DNA from: Macrostomum hystrix
Taxonomy: Eukaryota > Platyhelminthes > Macrostomidae
Length of the DNA: 64,000 bases
Assembly: GCA_950097015.1 (NCBI GenBank)
Contig: CATNEN010000001.1
Location: forward strand, 23,117,501 to 23,181,500
Direction: 5' to 3'
Shown: piece after piece, positions 12,195 to 23,075 of the stretch
How positions within the stretch are numbered: position 1 is the first letter of the stretch
How the letters are laid out: the number at the start of each line of letters is the position of its first letter
Notes under the pieces: generated by a model
What the model was told of the DNA's origin: nothing
The model's input: the letters and a program-made list of their open reading frames with translations, nothing else
Databases searched by the model: none
Program-made: the position numbers and the translations under genes

Positions 12195-12520
12195 TTAATA
12201 ATATATTGGCAGGAGGGCTGTGGGCAATGGCACATCATTTGGTGACACTAGAGGCAATTCTGCCCATTTCGCTGACTCCTGAGCACACACGCGCACAGGT
12301 GTGCACATCTGTCCAGACTTTCTCATGGTCAGACGGTGTACAATTCACTGTGCCTTGGATGTTGGCCCTCAAGGTCGTAAATTGCACATCAAGTCCCCAA
12401 GTCTTCTCTCCGCGGCTGCGCCCCAAATGAATGTGGCCTCGCCGTGGTATCGAGCTCTGGGACCTTGGTGCGAGAGGTGCGATTGCCTTAACCGCTCTAC
12501 CTGCCCCTGCTACCTGACCT
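12195..12520 (-). mobile_element. tRNA-derived SINE, copy 3
   Basis: Minus-strand copy with head, B box GAGCTCGATACC, body and a tail matching copy 1 through the GATGATGTGCCATTGCC end. It diverges from copy 1 at scattered sites, as expected for an old insertion. Confidence 0.8.
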
Positions 12521-13199
12521 CCACAAGATATTAGACGCACTCATCCGCCTGTCGACTCATTTTCCATCGCTGCCTCAATGTCGCTAGCTAGTAGTCACTG
12601 AGTAGTCACTGAGCCCTTGAGATCGACTGTGTGTTAGTAGTTTTTTGAGCAGCAGTGGGTATAATGACTGCTCAAAAATGCCGTGGGGATCTTGACCAAG
12701 CACCCACACCCACTCCCTAGCTCCCTCTCTCTTCCTATCCACCTGGCTTTATTGATTGGGACTGGCTGCTCTGCTGGGCCGAGTGAGGTGTTGCTTGTGC
12801 GCAGGCGTGATTTATGCAAGTTGAGAGGTGCGAAAGTCACTTGAGCACATTGGAGGAGAAGTAATTTCAGTGAGATTGGCATTTGTATCAAATGAATGAC
12901 AGTTTAAGCGTTTCTGTTTGTTTTCCATCACGAAATACTGCGGTTAAGGTCTGCCTTGACTACTCGAAATGTCGTAATTAAATTCCCTTCTAAAAGTATC
13001 TCAGTCAAGATTCAAGAAGTCCAGAACTTTAGAATTTTTAAGATCCTCAACCGATTCGCCTGTTAGGGCGAAGGAATGCACAAACTGTACTACAATCCCA
13101 ATTTAATCTTAAAACGTACTTTCTTTGCCCTACGAGTTGGCCCTGCAAATGTCCAGATATACAAGCTCCCAGAGTTCAAAACTAATCTACCTTTGAATT
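12521..13199. other. upstream region of the CUB/LDLa-like gene
   Basis: Unique sequence. Promoter elements cannot be assigned with confidence. Confidence 0.45.
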
Positions 13200-13212
13200 T
13201 GCACTTTTACAG
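13200..13212 (+). promoter_or_regulatory. candidate 3' splice acceptor before the start codon
   Basis: TGCACTTTTACAG ends at 13212, 14 bases before the ATG at 13227. A pyrimidine-rich tract ending in AG so close to the start suggests either a short 5' UTR exon upstream or spliced-leader trans-splicing. Transcript data would be needed to tell. Confidence 0.45.
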
Positions 13213-13226
13213 ACCATTTCAACGGG

Positions 13227-14693
13227 ATGCGGCCAGGGCTTCAGCTGCTGACGATTCTGACGGCTCTGGCAGCCACTTGCGGCTGCAACTTGCTGCAGAA
13301 ATTTTTCTACACCAGAACCTTCTACCACCTGGGCAGGCACAACGATGACACCAACTGCGACTTGAACCTGGAGCCCGTGCTCACAGTCGATGGCTCGCTG
13401 AAGCTGACGACGGCTCCCCTGCCGCCGGGGTCGCGAGAGTCCCGCATCTGCAACACCCAGCTGCAGCCGTTCGGCTACCTGGTGCGCAAGCCGCAGGGCA
13501 TTCGCTTCTGGTTCCTGCGCATCCGCGCCACCCGCCTCATTCAGGGCCAAAAACTGGCCATTGTCACTCTGGACAACGAGATTTCGAACTATAAAACCGT
13601 CGAAAACGATCAACGCTTCGACATTGACCACAGGTCGGAATTTCCTGCGATCCACTACCTGAAATATCGCTACGTGAAGCTCTACTGGGAGACAACACCC
13701 GCAGCGGAGGCCAAGAATGTTGTGAACATCACAGTGTCGCTGTATGCCCTGTTCAACGACAGCCTGCCAACGGAGAAGCGTCGATCACTGTGTTCGCGCT
13801 ATGGAAACATCTGGTGCCCGGCTGCCTCGGTCTGCGTCAGTCCCGGCAGTTGTACTCTGCTGAACGACTGCTTCGATCGCTTCACCGACCCAATCAGGTG
13901 CCGCGACACGGCCTGGCTGGGCTCCAGCAACTCCAGCCTGATCGGACCAGGCACTGGAGGGACTTGGCTGTCCAGAAACCTGCCCTGGCTGGCATTCTGC
14001 TCTGTTCCGCTGTTCCTGGTATTCGCGCTGATCAAAATCTGCTCACAGAAGCGCGAGCTGGACATTGATGACGACTATGTGTACAAGCTGAGCAACGGAG
14101 AAGCGGGCGGCGACGGTGCCGGTGGCGATGGCAACGGAGAGGAGGACGAGCTGAACCGTCTGCCGTACGAAGACGAGCCCAGGATGGTCAGTCCAAGTCG
14201 AAGCCGACAAAGTCAGAGTCGACAGCAACAGCATCATCAGCGCCAGACGCAGAGACAGGCTGAACGAAAATCACAGAGGCCAGCATCTCAGAAGTCTCGT
14301 CCGCCACCACCGCCTCCACCGTCTCCACCTTCATTCACTACAGTGTCTTCAAAAGTTGTCGACGAGAAAAGCGTTGACAGAGAGACCGGCGAGGAGCGGG
14401 AAAGTCCTGACGGGGCGCCGGCCCCAACTGCCGCGCCAGCCATTGGCGATCAAATCGAGGAGCGTCGATCTTCGTGCTCGTCTTCTCCGCCGCCACCGCG
14501 GCCTCCACCGCGTCAGCGGCAGAAGAAGATGCTGCTGAATAGCGAGGAGCTGTCTATGGAGTTGAAGTCGCCGAGGCAGCGCTCGGCAACAGTTGGCAAG
14601 GCGAAGGCGCCGCAGCCTCCAAGTCAGCCAGCGAGTTTGAATCAGAGAACGCAGACAAATTCCGTCTCGCACCTTACTTTCGTTGCCGCCTGA
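13227..14693 (+). CDS. type I membrane protein with CUB-like and LDLa-like ectodomain
   Basis: One uninterrupted 488-residue frame. Residues 1-20 form a hydrophobic signal peptide. Residues about 44-178 look like a divergent CUB-type beta domain, but conservation is low. Six cysteines at 189, 197, 203, 209, 215 and 225 have LDLa-like spacing, although the usual acidic calcium-binding residues are mostly absent. N-glycosylation sequons lie at 167, 177 and 235. One membrane span covers 252-272. The 216-residue cytoplasmic tail is low in complexity: Gly/Asp, Gln/Arg-rich, and two polyproline runs. CUB plus LDLa plus one span is the architecture of the receptor auxiliary proteins LEV-10 (acetylcholine receptors) and Neto (kainate receptors). 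The next gene, 1.2 kb downstream on the same strand, is a nicotinic receptor subunit. Coding potential is strong (GC-rich third positions); the auxiliary role is inference. No exact name is justified. Confidence 0.8.
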   Translation: MRPGLQLLTILTALAATCGCNLLQKFFYTRTFYHLGRHNDDTNCDLNLEPVLTVDGSLKLTTAPLPPGSRESRICNTQLQPFGYLVRKPQGIRFWFLRIRATRLIQGQKLAIVTLDNEISNYKTVENDQRFDIDHRSEFPAIHYLKYRYVKLYWETTPAAEAKNVVNITVSLYALFNDSLPTEKRRSLCSRYGNIWCPAASVCVSPGSCTLLNDCFDRFTDPIRCRDTAWLGSSNSSLIGPGTGGTWLSRNLPWLAFCSVPLFLVFALIKICSQKRELDIDDDYVYKLSNGEAGGDGAGGDGNGEEDELNRLPYEDEPRMVSPSRSRQSQSRQQQHHQRQTQRQAERKSQRPASQKSRPPPPPPPSPPSFTTVSSKVVDEKSVDRETGEERESPDGAPAPTAAPAIGDQIEERRSSCSSSPPPPRPPPRQRQKKMLLNSEELSMELKSPRQRSATVGKAKAPQPPSQPASLNQRTQTNSVSHLTFVAA

Positions 14694-15891
14694 GCCGTTA
14701 ATTAGCGTTGGCTCGCTGAAGCTTCTCCTGTTTTCGACGTGAGGGATACAGAAATGAGGCTTTTGCTGGACTACTACAAAGCATTGTTTCTATGTACTGT
14801 TCTTGTCCTTTTGTTTTATTTTCATGCCTCGTCTAGTTGATAGATTGTCTATTAGGTTCGCATATATTTGATCATTGAATTGGCTCCACAACAGGACAAC
14901 CTTCCTCTAAATTATACTTGACATGTCACGTACAAAATAGAAGCGGATTCCACTTGTTTCCATTATAAACGCATTCTGTGCTTTTAATTTAGTTGTTTTT
15001 TCCATACAAAGCAGGAATAAAATTTTAGGAAATAAGATCGATTCTTGTTTTTCCACCAAAGGCGGTGCAATAAGCAACATCAAAGAAAAATGGCATTGAT
15101 CCAAGACTGTGTAATTATTTAAGGTATCGAGATTCTCTGATTTGGAACCAGTTGAGCTCGCTTTCGGAGTCTTTTTTACGCAGAAAATCGATTGCTCAGT
15201 TTAAATTTTTCTGTGAAACAGCAAGACACTAAGATAATAAATTGCAATTAAAACTCAGCTGGACTACAAACAGGTAAAAAATACGTACATTTAAACAAAA
15301 GAAAAAACGAAAGAAGAATGTCAGACTTAACATTTTCCTTTGCGTATCACGTATCTGTGTTTACTTTACTTGAGTATTCGAAATTTTATTTATAGGTCGG
15401 GGGAACATTTACGAGCTACCTTTCTACTTTAAGTAGTTCGTCTTCAATATTTGAAACAAGAGTGCTAAAGAGTGATTTCCGCGATACCCGTGAGCATATT
15501 TCTAAGAAAATTATAGCCATAGCTTTACGAGTAGGTCAGGATGTCCTATGGATGTCTCGATGAGAGGGTTGGGAAATTTCAAAACAGGGAGAGGCGACAC
15601 AGCTCATAACCGTTTTTTAATATCCGAGATTTTCCGTTGCCTACTTGCAGTACTACATGCTTTCAGTACACAAAAGAAACGCGTCGCATTGCCACTATCT
15701 CGCCAAGTCGTTATTTGATTGGTTGAGCAGTGAGATATGCGGCCATTCAGGATTCATAAAATGGTCAAGGGAGGGTAAAACAAACAGCCTGTTAGCTGAA
15801 AGGTCCAGAGCTCCAAAGCCATACTTTAGTGTTCGAATAATCTGTGGCTTCTCACTACTGGAAAATCGAAACAATATACTGACGAACAACA
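14694..15891 (+). other. 3' UTR and intergenic region
   Basis: A possible polyadenylation signal AATAAA lies at 15016-15021, downstream of the CUB/LDLa-like gene. The rest is AT-rich and should contain the promoter of the receptor gene. No TATA element is clear enough to call. Confidence 0.45.
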
Positions 15892-18800
15892 ATGGCTCGT
15901 CATGTATGTCAGCTTCTGTGTCAAACGGCTCTGCTGTTAGTGCTAATCCCTCTGCTGTCACCAGTTTCGGGCGCCTCAGTCAAGAGCATGGGTTCCGTGG
16001 CCGGCGGCCGCGGCGGAGCGGATTCCGGCTCCGGATTTGGCGACGTGCGCCGCGGCGGTGGCATCGGAGGCCAGCAGGTGTGCAGCGAACACTGTAAAGA
16101 GCGGGATTGCTCAGGTGAGCAGCGGATCAAGGAGGACCTCATGTGCGGCTACGACAGGACTTCGAGGCCGGTGCGGAACGACTCCGAGAGGATTCGGGTG
16201 CACATTGCCGTGGCCCTGTTCCATATCCTTGATACGGTAAAAATTAGTTTTTAAATTGTCAATACTATGGAAAAATGCTTGAAGAGCATCCTGCGAATAT
16301 AGTTTGATGACGTCCTTCAATAGCAATGTGAGCGTTCTAGAGGCCAAGAAAACAGAATTCTATTAAAAATTCTTGCCACTCAGTCAACAAAATACTTTTT
16401 TCCGCATCGACTTCCCGAAGCCGGATGCCCTTTCAACAGCGAATCTCATAAGCTACCCAAGTTAATCAGTGTTTGAGCTCTGCCAAGCAAATTCGTGACA
16501 GCTAATTTTTAAATCTGATCACGAAGTATCCGATCTAGACTGAAGGCGATGGTCTACAAGGGTTCGCATCGCTTCGAGACGCACAGGAAATGAGGATCGC
16601 ATAATTGAACGGGCAATGCATACTTTGTTTCACGTCTCATCCAATACGGTTTCTTTGTACAGGGATTCAGATAGGTCTTTGTGGTTGCGATCATTCGGTA
16701 GTTGAAAGATTTTTCGGTTTTTAATATTAATTGCCCCCTTACTAAACGAGAGTAAATATTTTTGTGAGTAGAAATATTATTTAAAACATTTCAGGACGAA
16801 AAACATCAAACATTTTCTGCGTTGATGTCCGTTCGTCTGGTGAGTACGAATGCAAAACTAAACAGACATTGCTTTTTACTCAGAACGCGATTTTCTGATT
16901 TTCACAGAGATGGGTCGACCAATACTTGATCTGGCAACCGGAGGACTACAATGGCACTAGATCGCTTCACATACCGTCAAGTGTCATTTGGACACCCGAC
17001 ATCATCATATCCAACAGGTTTGAGATATTCATGTCCGATTTTAATCATGCAAATCGACCAGAAATCACGGGCCCTAGTTTTTTGTTGACTCGAAGCAAAC
17101 ACTCAGGTTGTCTGGCCGGGAGCTAGAATTGAAAAATCCCACCAGACGTGAGCTAACAGATCGCGAATGAAGCCCGGGAGGGAACCTTTGATTAAAACGG
17201 CAGTGAAATGGGGACGAACAAGAGTGAGAATATATTTGAGTCCACTTCAACTGACTCTTGTGTCCAGGCACTCCAGGATGGTCAGCGGTTGCAATGCGAG
17301 TTCTAGGTCGTCTTCCTGTTCTTAATAAAGCACGGGAGCTCGCAAAAAGGATTTATCTAGTGCAGTGCAAAGCCAGTACTTGTCAGCTATTCTGTACCAT
17401 AAAAGCGACGTGGTGACTAGGGTTAACCTTATCTTATTTTTAGGGACAACGGTTTCCAGACTTAGAAGATAGAAAGTGGATGGAAAATCCTATTTAGTTG
17501 GCAAAATGAGCGGATATCAGACTGAATTTTTCTTCCAGTCAAATAAACTAGTCCGTGGCCTCATCCGACGGGAGAAGGAAGAAAAAATCTTTCCCCTTTT
17601 ATACAATTTGTCTCGTTTGATAAGGACCGAGAGAGGCATGAGTTCCGCGATCTTCCGGTCTGCTAAATGCCCGTGCTGCGGATCTAGTACGAAATGTCAA
17701 CCGCAGCAGCGCTTGCCGTTGAGTCTCCTGGAAGCAGCGATAGGGGTCCAGGTGTTCCTAGCAGTTGGATAATTAAAACCGAACGATGCTCACTTGCCCT
17801 ACTTGGCGTACCAGCCAAGTATAAAAATATTCTAACCTTTTTTCTGTAGCTCAATCTGCCTTGGCAGCCCATTCAACCTTGTCACAACACACAATCGATA
17901 AAAAATAATTGTTTCACATCTTGAGTTTTGTGACCTACTTTGGCATCCTAACCCGCTCCTTCCAACCTCAAGTTCTTAACCCTCTCAAAAGGTTTCGAGA
18001 GTTGAAGCAGCAAAGTAAGCTCAATCAGTCCTTTCGCATTTTACTTTCTAGACTTGCTACTCTTTCGGGTCGCTTGGCTTCTGACCAAAGCAGAAGTGGC
18101 TTTACATGGTCCGAATTTGACAAAACGTCCTCTTGTCACTAGGGAAATAAAAGTCTGTGAACTTCTCTTCCGGTATGTTTGGCTAATATCTGCCCTTTTA
18201 TAATAGTCATTAGAAAAAGGAAACTTAAAAATAAAAGTGCATCACTCTTTCCTTTGAGGTAGAAGAGACATTTTTCATGGTGCAGCCTTATGGTTCAGAT
18301 AGAGTATAGCGTTGCCTTCAATATCCTCGGATGACTAACGTACAGCTGAACTTGAGGTGTCTTCAAGCCACAGACATTTACGCTGCGTAGGCTCGTACTG
18401 CAGTTAAGTCCGTGGACTGGTGAGGCCGGTACACAGATGCATATTTCCACACCAGCTGATGCTGGTACAGTTTTACCTACTTCAGAGTGACTCGTCTCTC
18501 TTCCTAAAGGTATCATCTCGCTGAGGATTGTGGGTATAAGATTCTCGATTCGGCATAAAATATCATAGCCTAATTTTACATATTTTTCTTCGTTCGGCGA
18601 CAGAACTTCCGTCTGCGGTGGCGCAAATTAGAAGACGACAAAAGTGCATCGGACAGAAATCGGATTAGCGTAGCTTGATTATGCGTGCTGCGAAATTCCT
18701 TTGCGGCTAGTCGAAAAGAAGGCAAATTTTTTGTCTGAAGAACAATTAGTGATATCAGAAGAAAAAATGAGTCCGAGTTGGAGCCTTGGGCAGCAGTGGA

Positions 18801-21800
18801 GTAAAAATTGCTCTTATTTACTCCACCTAGTTCATCCACCACTGCGAGTGTATTTATTTAAAGCGTCAAAGAATAAGAATTCAACAACAACAAAAAACAA
18901 AAAATATTTGAAAGGGACTCTGCAATACCAGTTCCCGGTTGCCTTTGTCGGCAGCCTTTCTATTTTGAGTTTCGATGCCTCGAGGGTAACTGCCAGGTGG
19001 CCCAGCATTGTCAGTTAAACAAAGCCTCGAGAATATTTATAAGGTATCATCTTTCGTGAGCTAGGGCTTGGCTTTAAGAATAGTCCAAATTGCTGCAGGA
19101 AACAATACACACTGGTTGTCTCGCGTTTTGATCGCGGCAATGTCGACTGCTCTGAGATTTATCCTGTCCTTATTTTGTCCTGTGTTTTGCATCTAGGACA
19201 AAGGCTTTTGATCGGCTCCGTAATTTGCATGTACGTAATTTACAGCAAAATTTTGTTGGGGGAGCTAAGTGTTGGTCTTATCTTGTTTTGCTACGTGAAT
19301 TATATTTACGAATATGTTGTACAATCATGCTACATTTCGTGTCTGCTCATTGGTATTGAATTTAAATTACTAGTATTTTCCCTTCTCTCGAAAGCCTAGT
19401 TATTGTGTTGAAAAAAATATTCAACGCTAATGCATCTGAGGGGAAACCATTTGGAGCACTTTTGAGCAAAATGAGCCTTTTAACAATTTTCCTTTGGCTA
19501 AGCGTACATAAAAATCAACTATTGAGCGTCTTTAACGCAGGCCAAGCATGAGTAAACTCAACGCTCTAATTCCTTTTAACTTCCGCTCTTAGTCCAAGCA
19601 GAAACTTTGATATCGGATACTTTGATGGATGATCGTCAGACATCTATAAAGTCGACAGTGCACTCTGCGTTTAGAAATACCAAAAACTATTTCTCATGGG
19701 ACAGCAGGCCTAGAGACAGATGATCTTTGATAAGTATCGATACCCGAAAGAACTCTAGCTAAAATACTGTCTATGCACTTTTAAATACCAACTAAGTCTT
19801 TAAGGCTTGGAGAGGGAAGGATGGAAGATGGTCACTCGCCGAATAATTTTGGATGGTTAGCAAGGATGGCCTTCTCTACGATTAGGATGGAAGATTAGGA
19901 CTAACTTTACGAATTGAAGCTTGAATTGCTAACAATGACCCCACCAAACTGGTTCTGCAGTGCGGAGGACAGCAGCAGGAAGTTCATGACAACCAACACC
20001 ATCCTGTGGAGCAACGGCTCGGTCCTGTGGATGTTCCCAGTCCTGGTCAAGGTCACCTGCACTCTGAACGTTCGATTCTTTCCTTTCGACGCGCAGAGCT
20101 GCAACGTCACATTCATCAGTTGGACCTATCACCTGTACGAGGTGGACCTATGGCACAATGACTCGGTTGACAGCAACAGTAACTACTTCACTGAGGCCAA
20201 CCAGGAGTGGAACGTGTCTCGCATTGCCTTCTCGCGCTCTGTCGGCTTCTACGCTTGCTGCAAGGAACCGTGGCCCGATGTCACCATCACCATCGACATG
20301 ACCAGGCGTTCTCTGTTCTACATCTTCAACTTGATCTTCCCCTGCCTGCTCATGTACCTGGCTAGCTTCCTGGGATTCTTTCTGCCGATTGAGTCCGGTG
20401 AGAAGGTCAACCTGGAGCTCACTATTCTGCTGGCTCTGGTGGTGTTTCTGCTCATTGTTGGCGACACCCTACCGCCAACACCGGATGCCATTCCTCTGGT
20501 TGGTGAGTGCCGTTTATTAGAACCATTTATGAGACTTTTTTACCGCGGCTTACCACTGAAGCTTCAACTCTCGATGCATAGGTTTTTCAGAATAGACCCA
20601 TTTTGTTAATGTGTTGATCAATATTTTTTAATAATGTTGCTTAAATATTGAACCGGTAAAGCACTGGAAGGCCATGTGTTCAAACGAAGCATGGCAAGCT
20701 ATGCTAGACGTCAACGATGCACATTTTAGACGCCTACTTGCAAGCAGATTCAATCGGACTACTACTGAACCCTCCTCACTAGTAATCAGGCAGCAATCAT
20801 CGCAAATTCGCATCAGGTCCAGACCCCTCCACTTTTGAGCATGAAAATTTCGATCGCTAGTCAATTTCCTTCGCTGCTCCCAAGTCCGTATGCTAGCTGA
20901 GGCTGAGGAGAGAGCCCTCAGGCTCTCTGTCGCATCACCCGAGGGAAATTTGTCCGGACAAAATTGCACAGCATCGCCCAGGTCCGCCTTGCCGCTTGTC
21001 CACTCGCGCCTCGTCCTTCTCTTCACTTAACTGCATACCAGTGAGCATTCCTTGCTGCGCCTCGTTGCTGTCTGCTTCATTTTGCGGAATTTCTAAGAGA
21101 CGGGAGAACAGTGAGCGCGAGAAGAATGGCTTGAAATATTTTAACAAGCATTTTATCAGTTTTTAAAAAGTGCATTAGAAAAGTTTCTCGAGAGACTGAC
21201 AACACATGCGATTGTTCCTTGAGAAAATTTCCACACTGCATGTTTTGGAAACACACTTTTAGAAGAAATTGCATGTTGCCTCCTAGGCAACATGCCTAGG
21301 AGGCATGCCTATTGACTTACAGTGTGCTCTGCTTAGATTAACGAACTTAATGCAACTAGTGTCTGCTGGTCTTGCGTGAGAACACTTCAGAAAATTGGGG
21401 CTGCACTAACCAGCGCCAACTTTCTGGGTCTCCCGGGTGTGCGTGACAAGGCATGGAGGCCTGAAGTTTTATTGGCGGTTTTTGTATATTAGAACCTGTC
21501 AGTTAACTCAGATTGCAGTAAGTCTGTGACGGATGAAGTTTATTTGAAGCCAAGACACTGCAGCCAGGATAGCTGGACTATAAGACAGACAGTTGCAATG
21601 GCGCGTATCGCATAACAAGGTGCAACTGACGGGAGCCATTAACGGCCTGTCTGCCTCTTGTACCAATGACCCCAGAACATGAATCGGTTGAGGGCCAATT
21701 ATACGATTGAGGGCCAAACTCTAAGGCATTGTGAGAGTGTACACTGCTTGACGGTGTGCCTGCGTACATATCTGAGTCAAGGACCAGTAGGAGTAGACCA

Positions 21801-23075
21801 ATAGGAGGACCAAGATCTACCCCTAGTGGTCCTTGATCTGTGTGTGTGCGTGTGTGCTCAGGTGTCAGCGGAACGAGCAGAAAATTGCACCTCACTGGCT
21901 GTGGGTGCTCTTAACAAATGATGCTCTAGTCGGCCATAGCCCTCCAGGAAACATTATTACATATCTCCATTCATGATAAAACAATTGAAAGCGGTTTGTT
22001 CCAGGGGAAAGATTGGATACGTGTTCTCAGAACTTACAATTTCGGGTTACTCTTGATTTCGTTTTATTAAGCCTGTCACGAAAATAACTGTGCACTGCCC
22101 GACTAAAAGTAAAAGCAATTATAACAAACTCGTTTGTAGTAATGAAAATTTTAGCTGACGTAAAAGGCCTACATATTTTTCATTAAACATAGCGACCCAT
22201 AAACTTTCGCTGAAGGACAGAGCGTCCTTAAGACTCTGAGTCCATACCTGCATATCCGGATAAGTATGTCTGTGAGCACTAATGCGTCAGGTGCCTGGCA
22301 GAACAGTCTATTCACTTATTGTGAGCAATGACTACTAAATTACGAGACAAAACTAGGCAATAACATTCAGACGTGGAAGGTTCCCTGGCCAACTAAGTGT
22401 AAACTTTCTAGATTTACAATATCATTTATAATTCGCTTACAATTGCTAGGTCTCTTGTTCGGCCTTACCATGCTGATGGTGTCCCTGGCGCTGCTAATGG
22501 GTGTCATTGTGACCAACGTGCACATCAGGAAGTTCACGCGGGTTAACAGTCGGGTACCAGACTGCCTTCGACCCTGGCTAGCCCGGTTTCACTGCCCCCT
22601 CTGTCGGGAGAGAAGAAGTCGACTGCGACACGCGGTTTCTTCTGGCGGTGGCAACGCTCGCTTCATCCGCTCGGTGCTACTGCAGCAGGAGGGTCGGAAC
22701 GGTTCCTCCGTGCGAGGAGAAGGCGCGACCTGCGAAGAGGCTCTCCAAAGGCAGCCACAGCAGCAGCAGCCGACTCAACATCGTCAGTCCGTGACATCGT
22801 CACCAATCGCTCGTCGACGCTCCGTTGCCTACGTGGCGAACGCTCGACGCGCCTCAACTGTGGCCATTCCGGAAGCGCATCCGGTCCTCGACTCGACCTC
22901 TGGCGGGTCGGTTGGTGCTGCGGACTCTGCGCCTTGCCTCTGCCGCAGCCCCGAGGGCTGGGTGGCTCTGGCCAGGACTGTGGACCGAGTCTTCTTTTGG
23001 CTCTACCTCTGCCTCACGGTTGGCGTTATGAGCTTCGTGTACAGCGGCGTTCCAAGCAGCAGGATAATCGCGTGA
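15892..23075 (+). CDS. nicotinic acetylcholine receptor subunit, alpha-like, five exons
   Basis: Ligand-gated cation channel subunit of the plasma membrane. Exons by GT-AG rules and frame: 15892-16236, 16795-16839, 16908-17017, 19961-20502, 22450-23075. They join without frame error into 555 residues. Residues 1-28 are a signal peptide. The Cys loop is C200 to C214 with exactly 13 between and the FPFD core. Binding-loop residues are W158-x-PD (A), W221 (B) and YACC at 264-267 (C). The vicinal cysteines make it alpha-type, but the loop A tyrosine is serine (S165) and the last loop C tyrosine is tryptophan (W271). M1 is about 285-308. M2 follows GEK (313-315), which predicts cation selectivity. 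M3 begins at 348, where exons 4 and 5 join. The M3-M4 loop of about 150 residues includes a CPLC motif and a glutamine run. M4 is about 528-547. Subtype cannot be named. Confidence 0.92.
16237..16794 (+). other. intron 1 of the receptor gene
   Basis: Begins GTAAAA and ends AACATTTCAG. The sequence inside shows no other feature. Intron 2 (16840-16907) is only 68 bp. Confidence 0.8.
17018..19960 (+). other. intron 3 of the receptor gene (2.9 kb)
   Basis: Donor GTTTGAG and acceptor GGTTCTGCAG split a serine codon (AG then T). The intron holds no element, RNA gene or further receptor exon that I can identify. Short open frames lack family resemblance. Confidence 0.75.
21271..21309. repeat. overlapping perfect palindromes
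   Basis: Two perfect hairpins share sequence. The first is 21271-21295 (10-bp arms, 5-base loop). The second is 21278-21304 (arms GCCTCCTAGGCA and TGCCTAGGAGGC, 3-base loop). A third inverted pair, CATGCCT and AGGCATG, spans 21291-21307. Only one of the first two can form at a time. Confidence 0.85.
21685..21965 (+). mobile_element. tRNA-derived SINE, copy 4 (remnant)
   Basis: Retains GTGAGAGTGTACACTGC, GTGTGTGCTCAGG and the ATGATG...GCCATAGCCCTCC tail of the SINE body. The tRNA-like head is absent. An unrelated foldback of about 60 bp is embedded in the middle. Confidence 0.65.

Larger units (their letters stand above)
20503..22449 (+). other. intron 4 of the receptor gene (1.9 kb)
   Basis: Donor GTGAGTG and acceptor ATTGCTAG interrupt the glycine codon at the M2-M3 boundary. 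The intron contains an overlapping palindrome cluster (21271-21309), a SINE remnant (21685-21965) and an imperfect foldback (about 21775-21835). Confidence 0.8.

Noticed and set aside
20628-21026. 132-codon minus-strand frame in receptor intron 4
   Set aside because: No resemblance to any family, and it lies within a well-supported intron.
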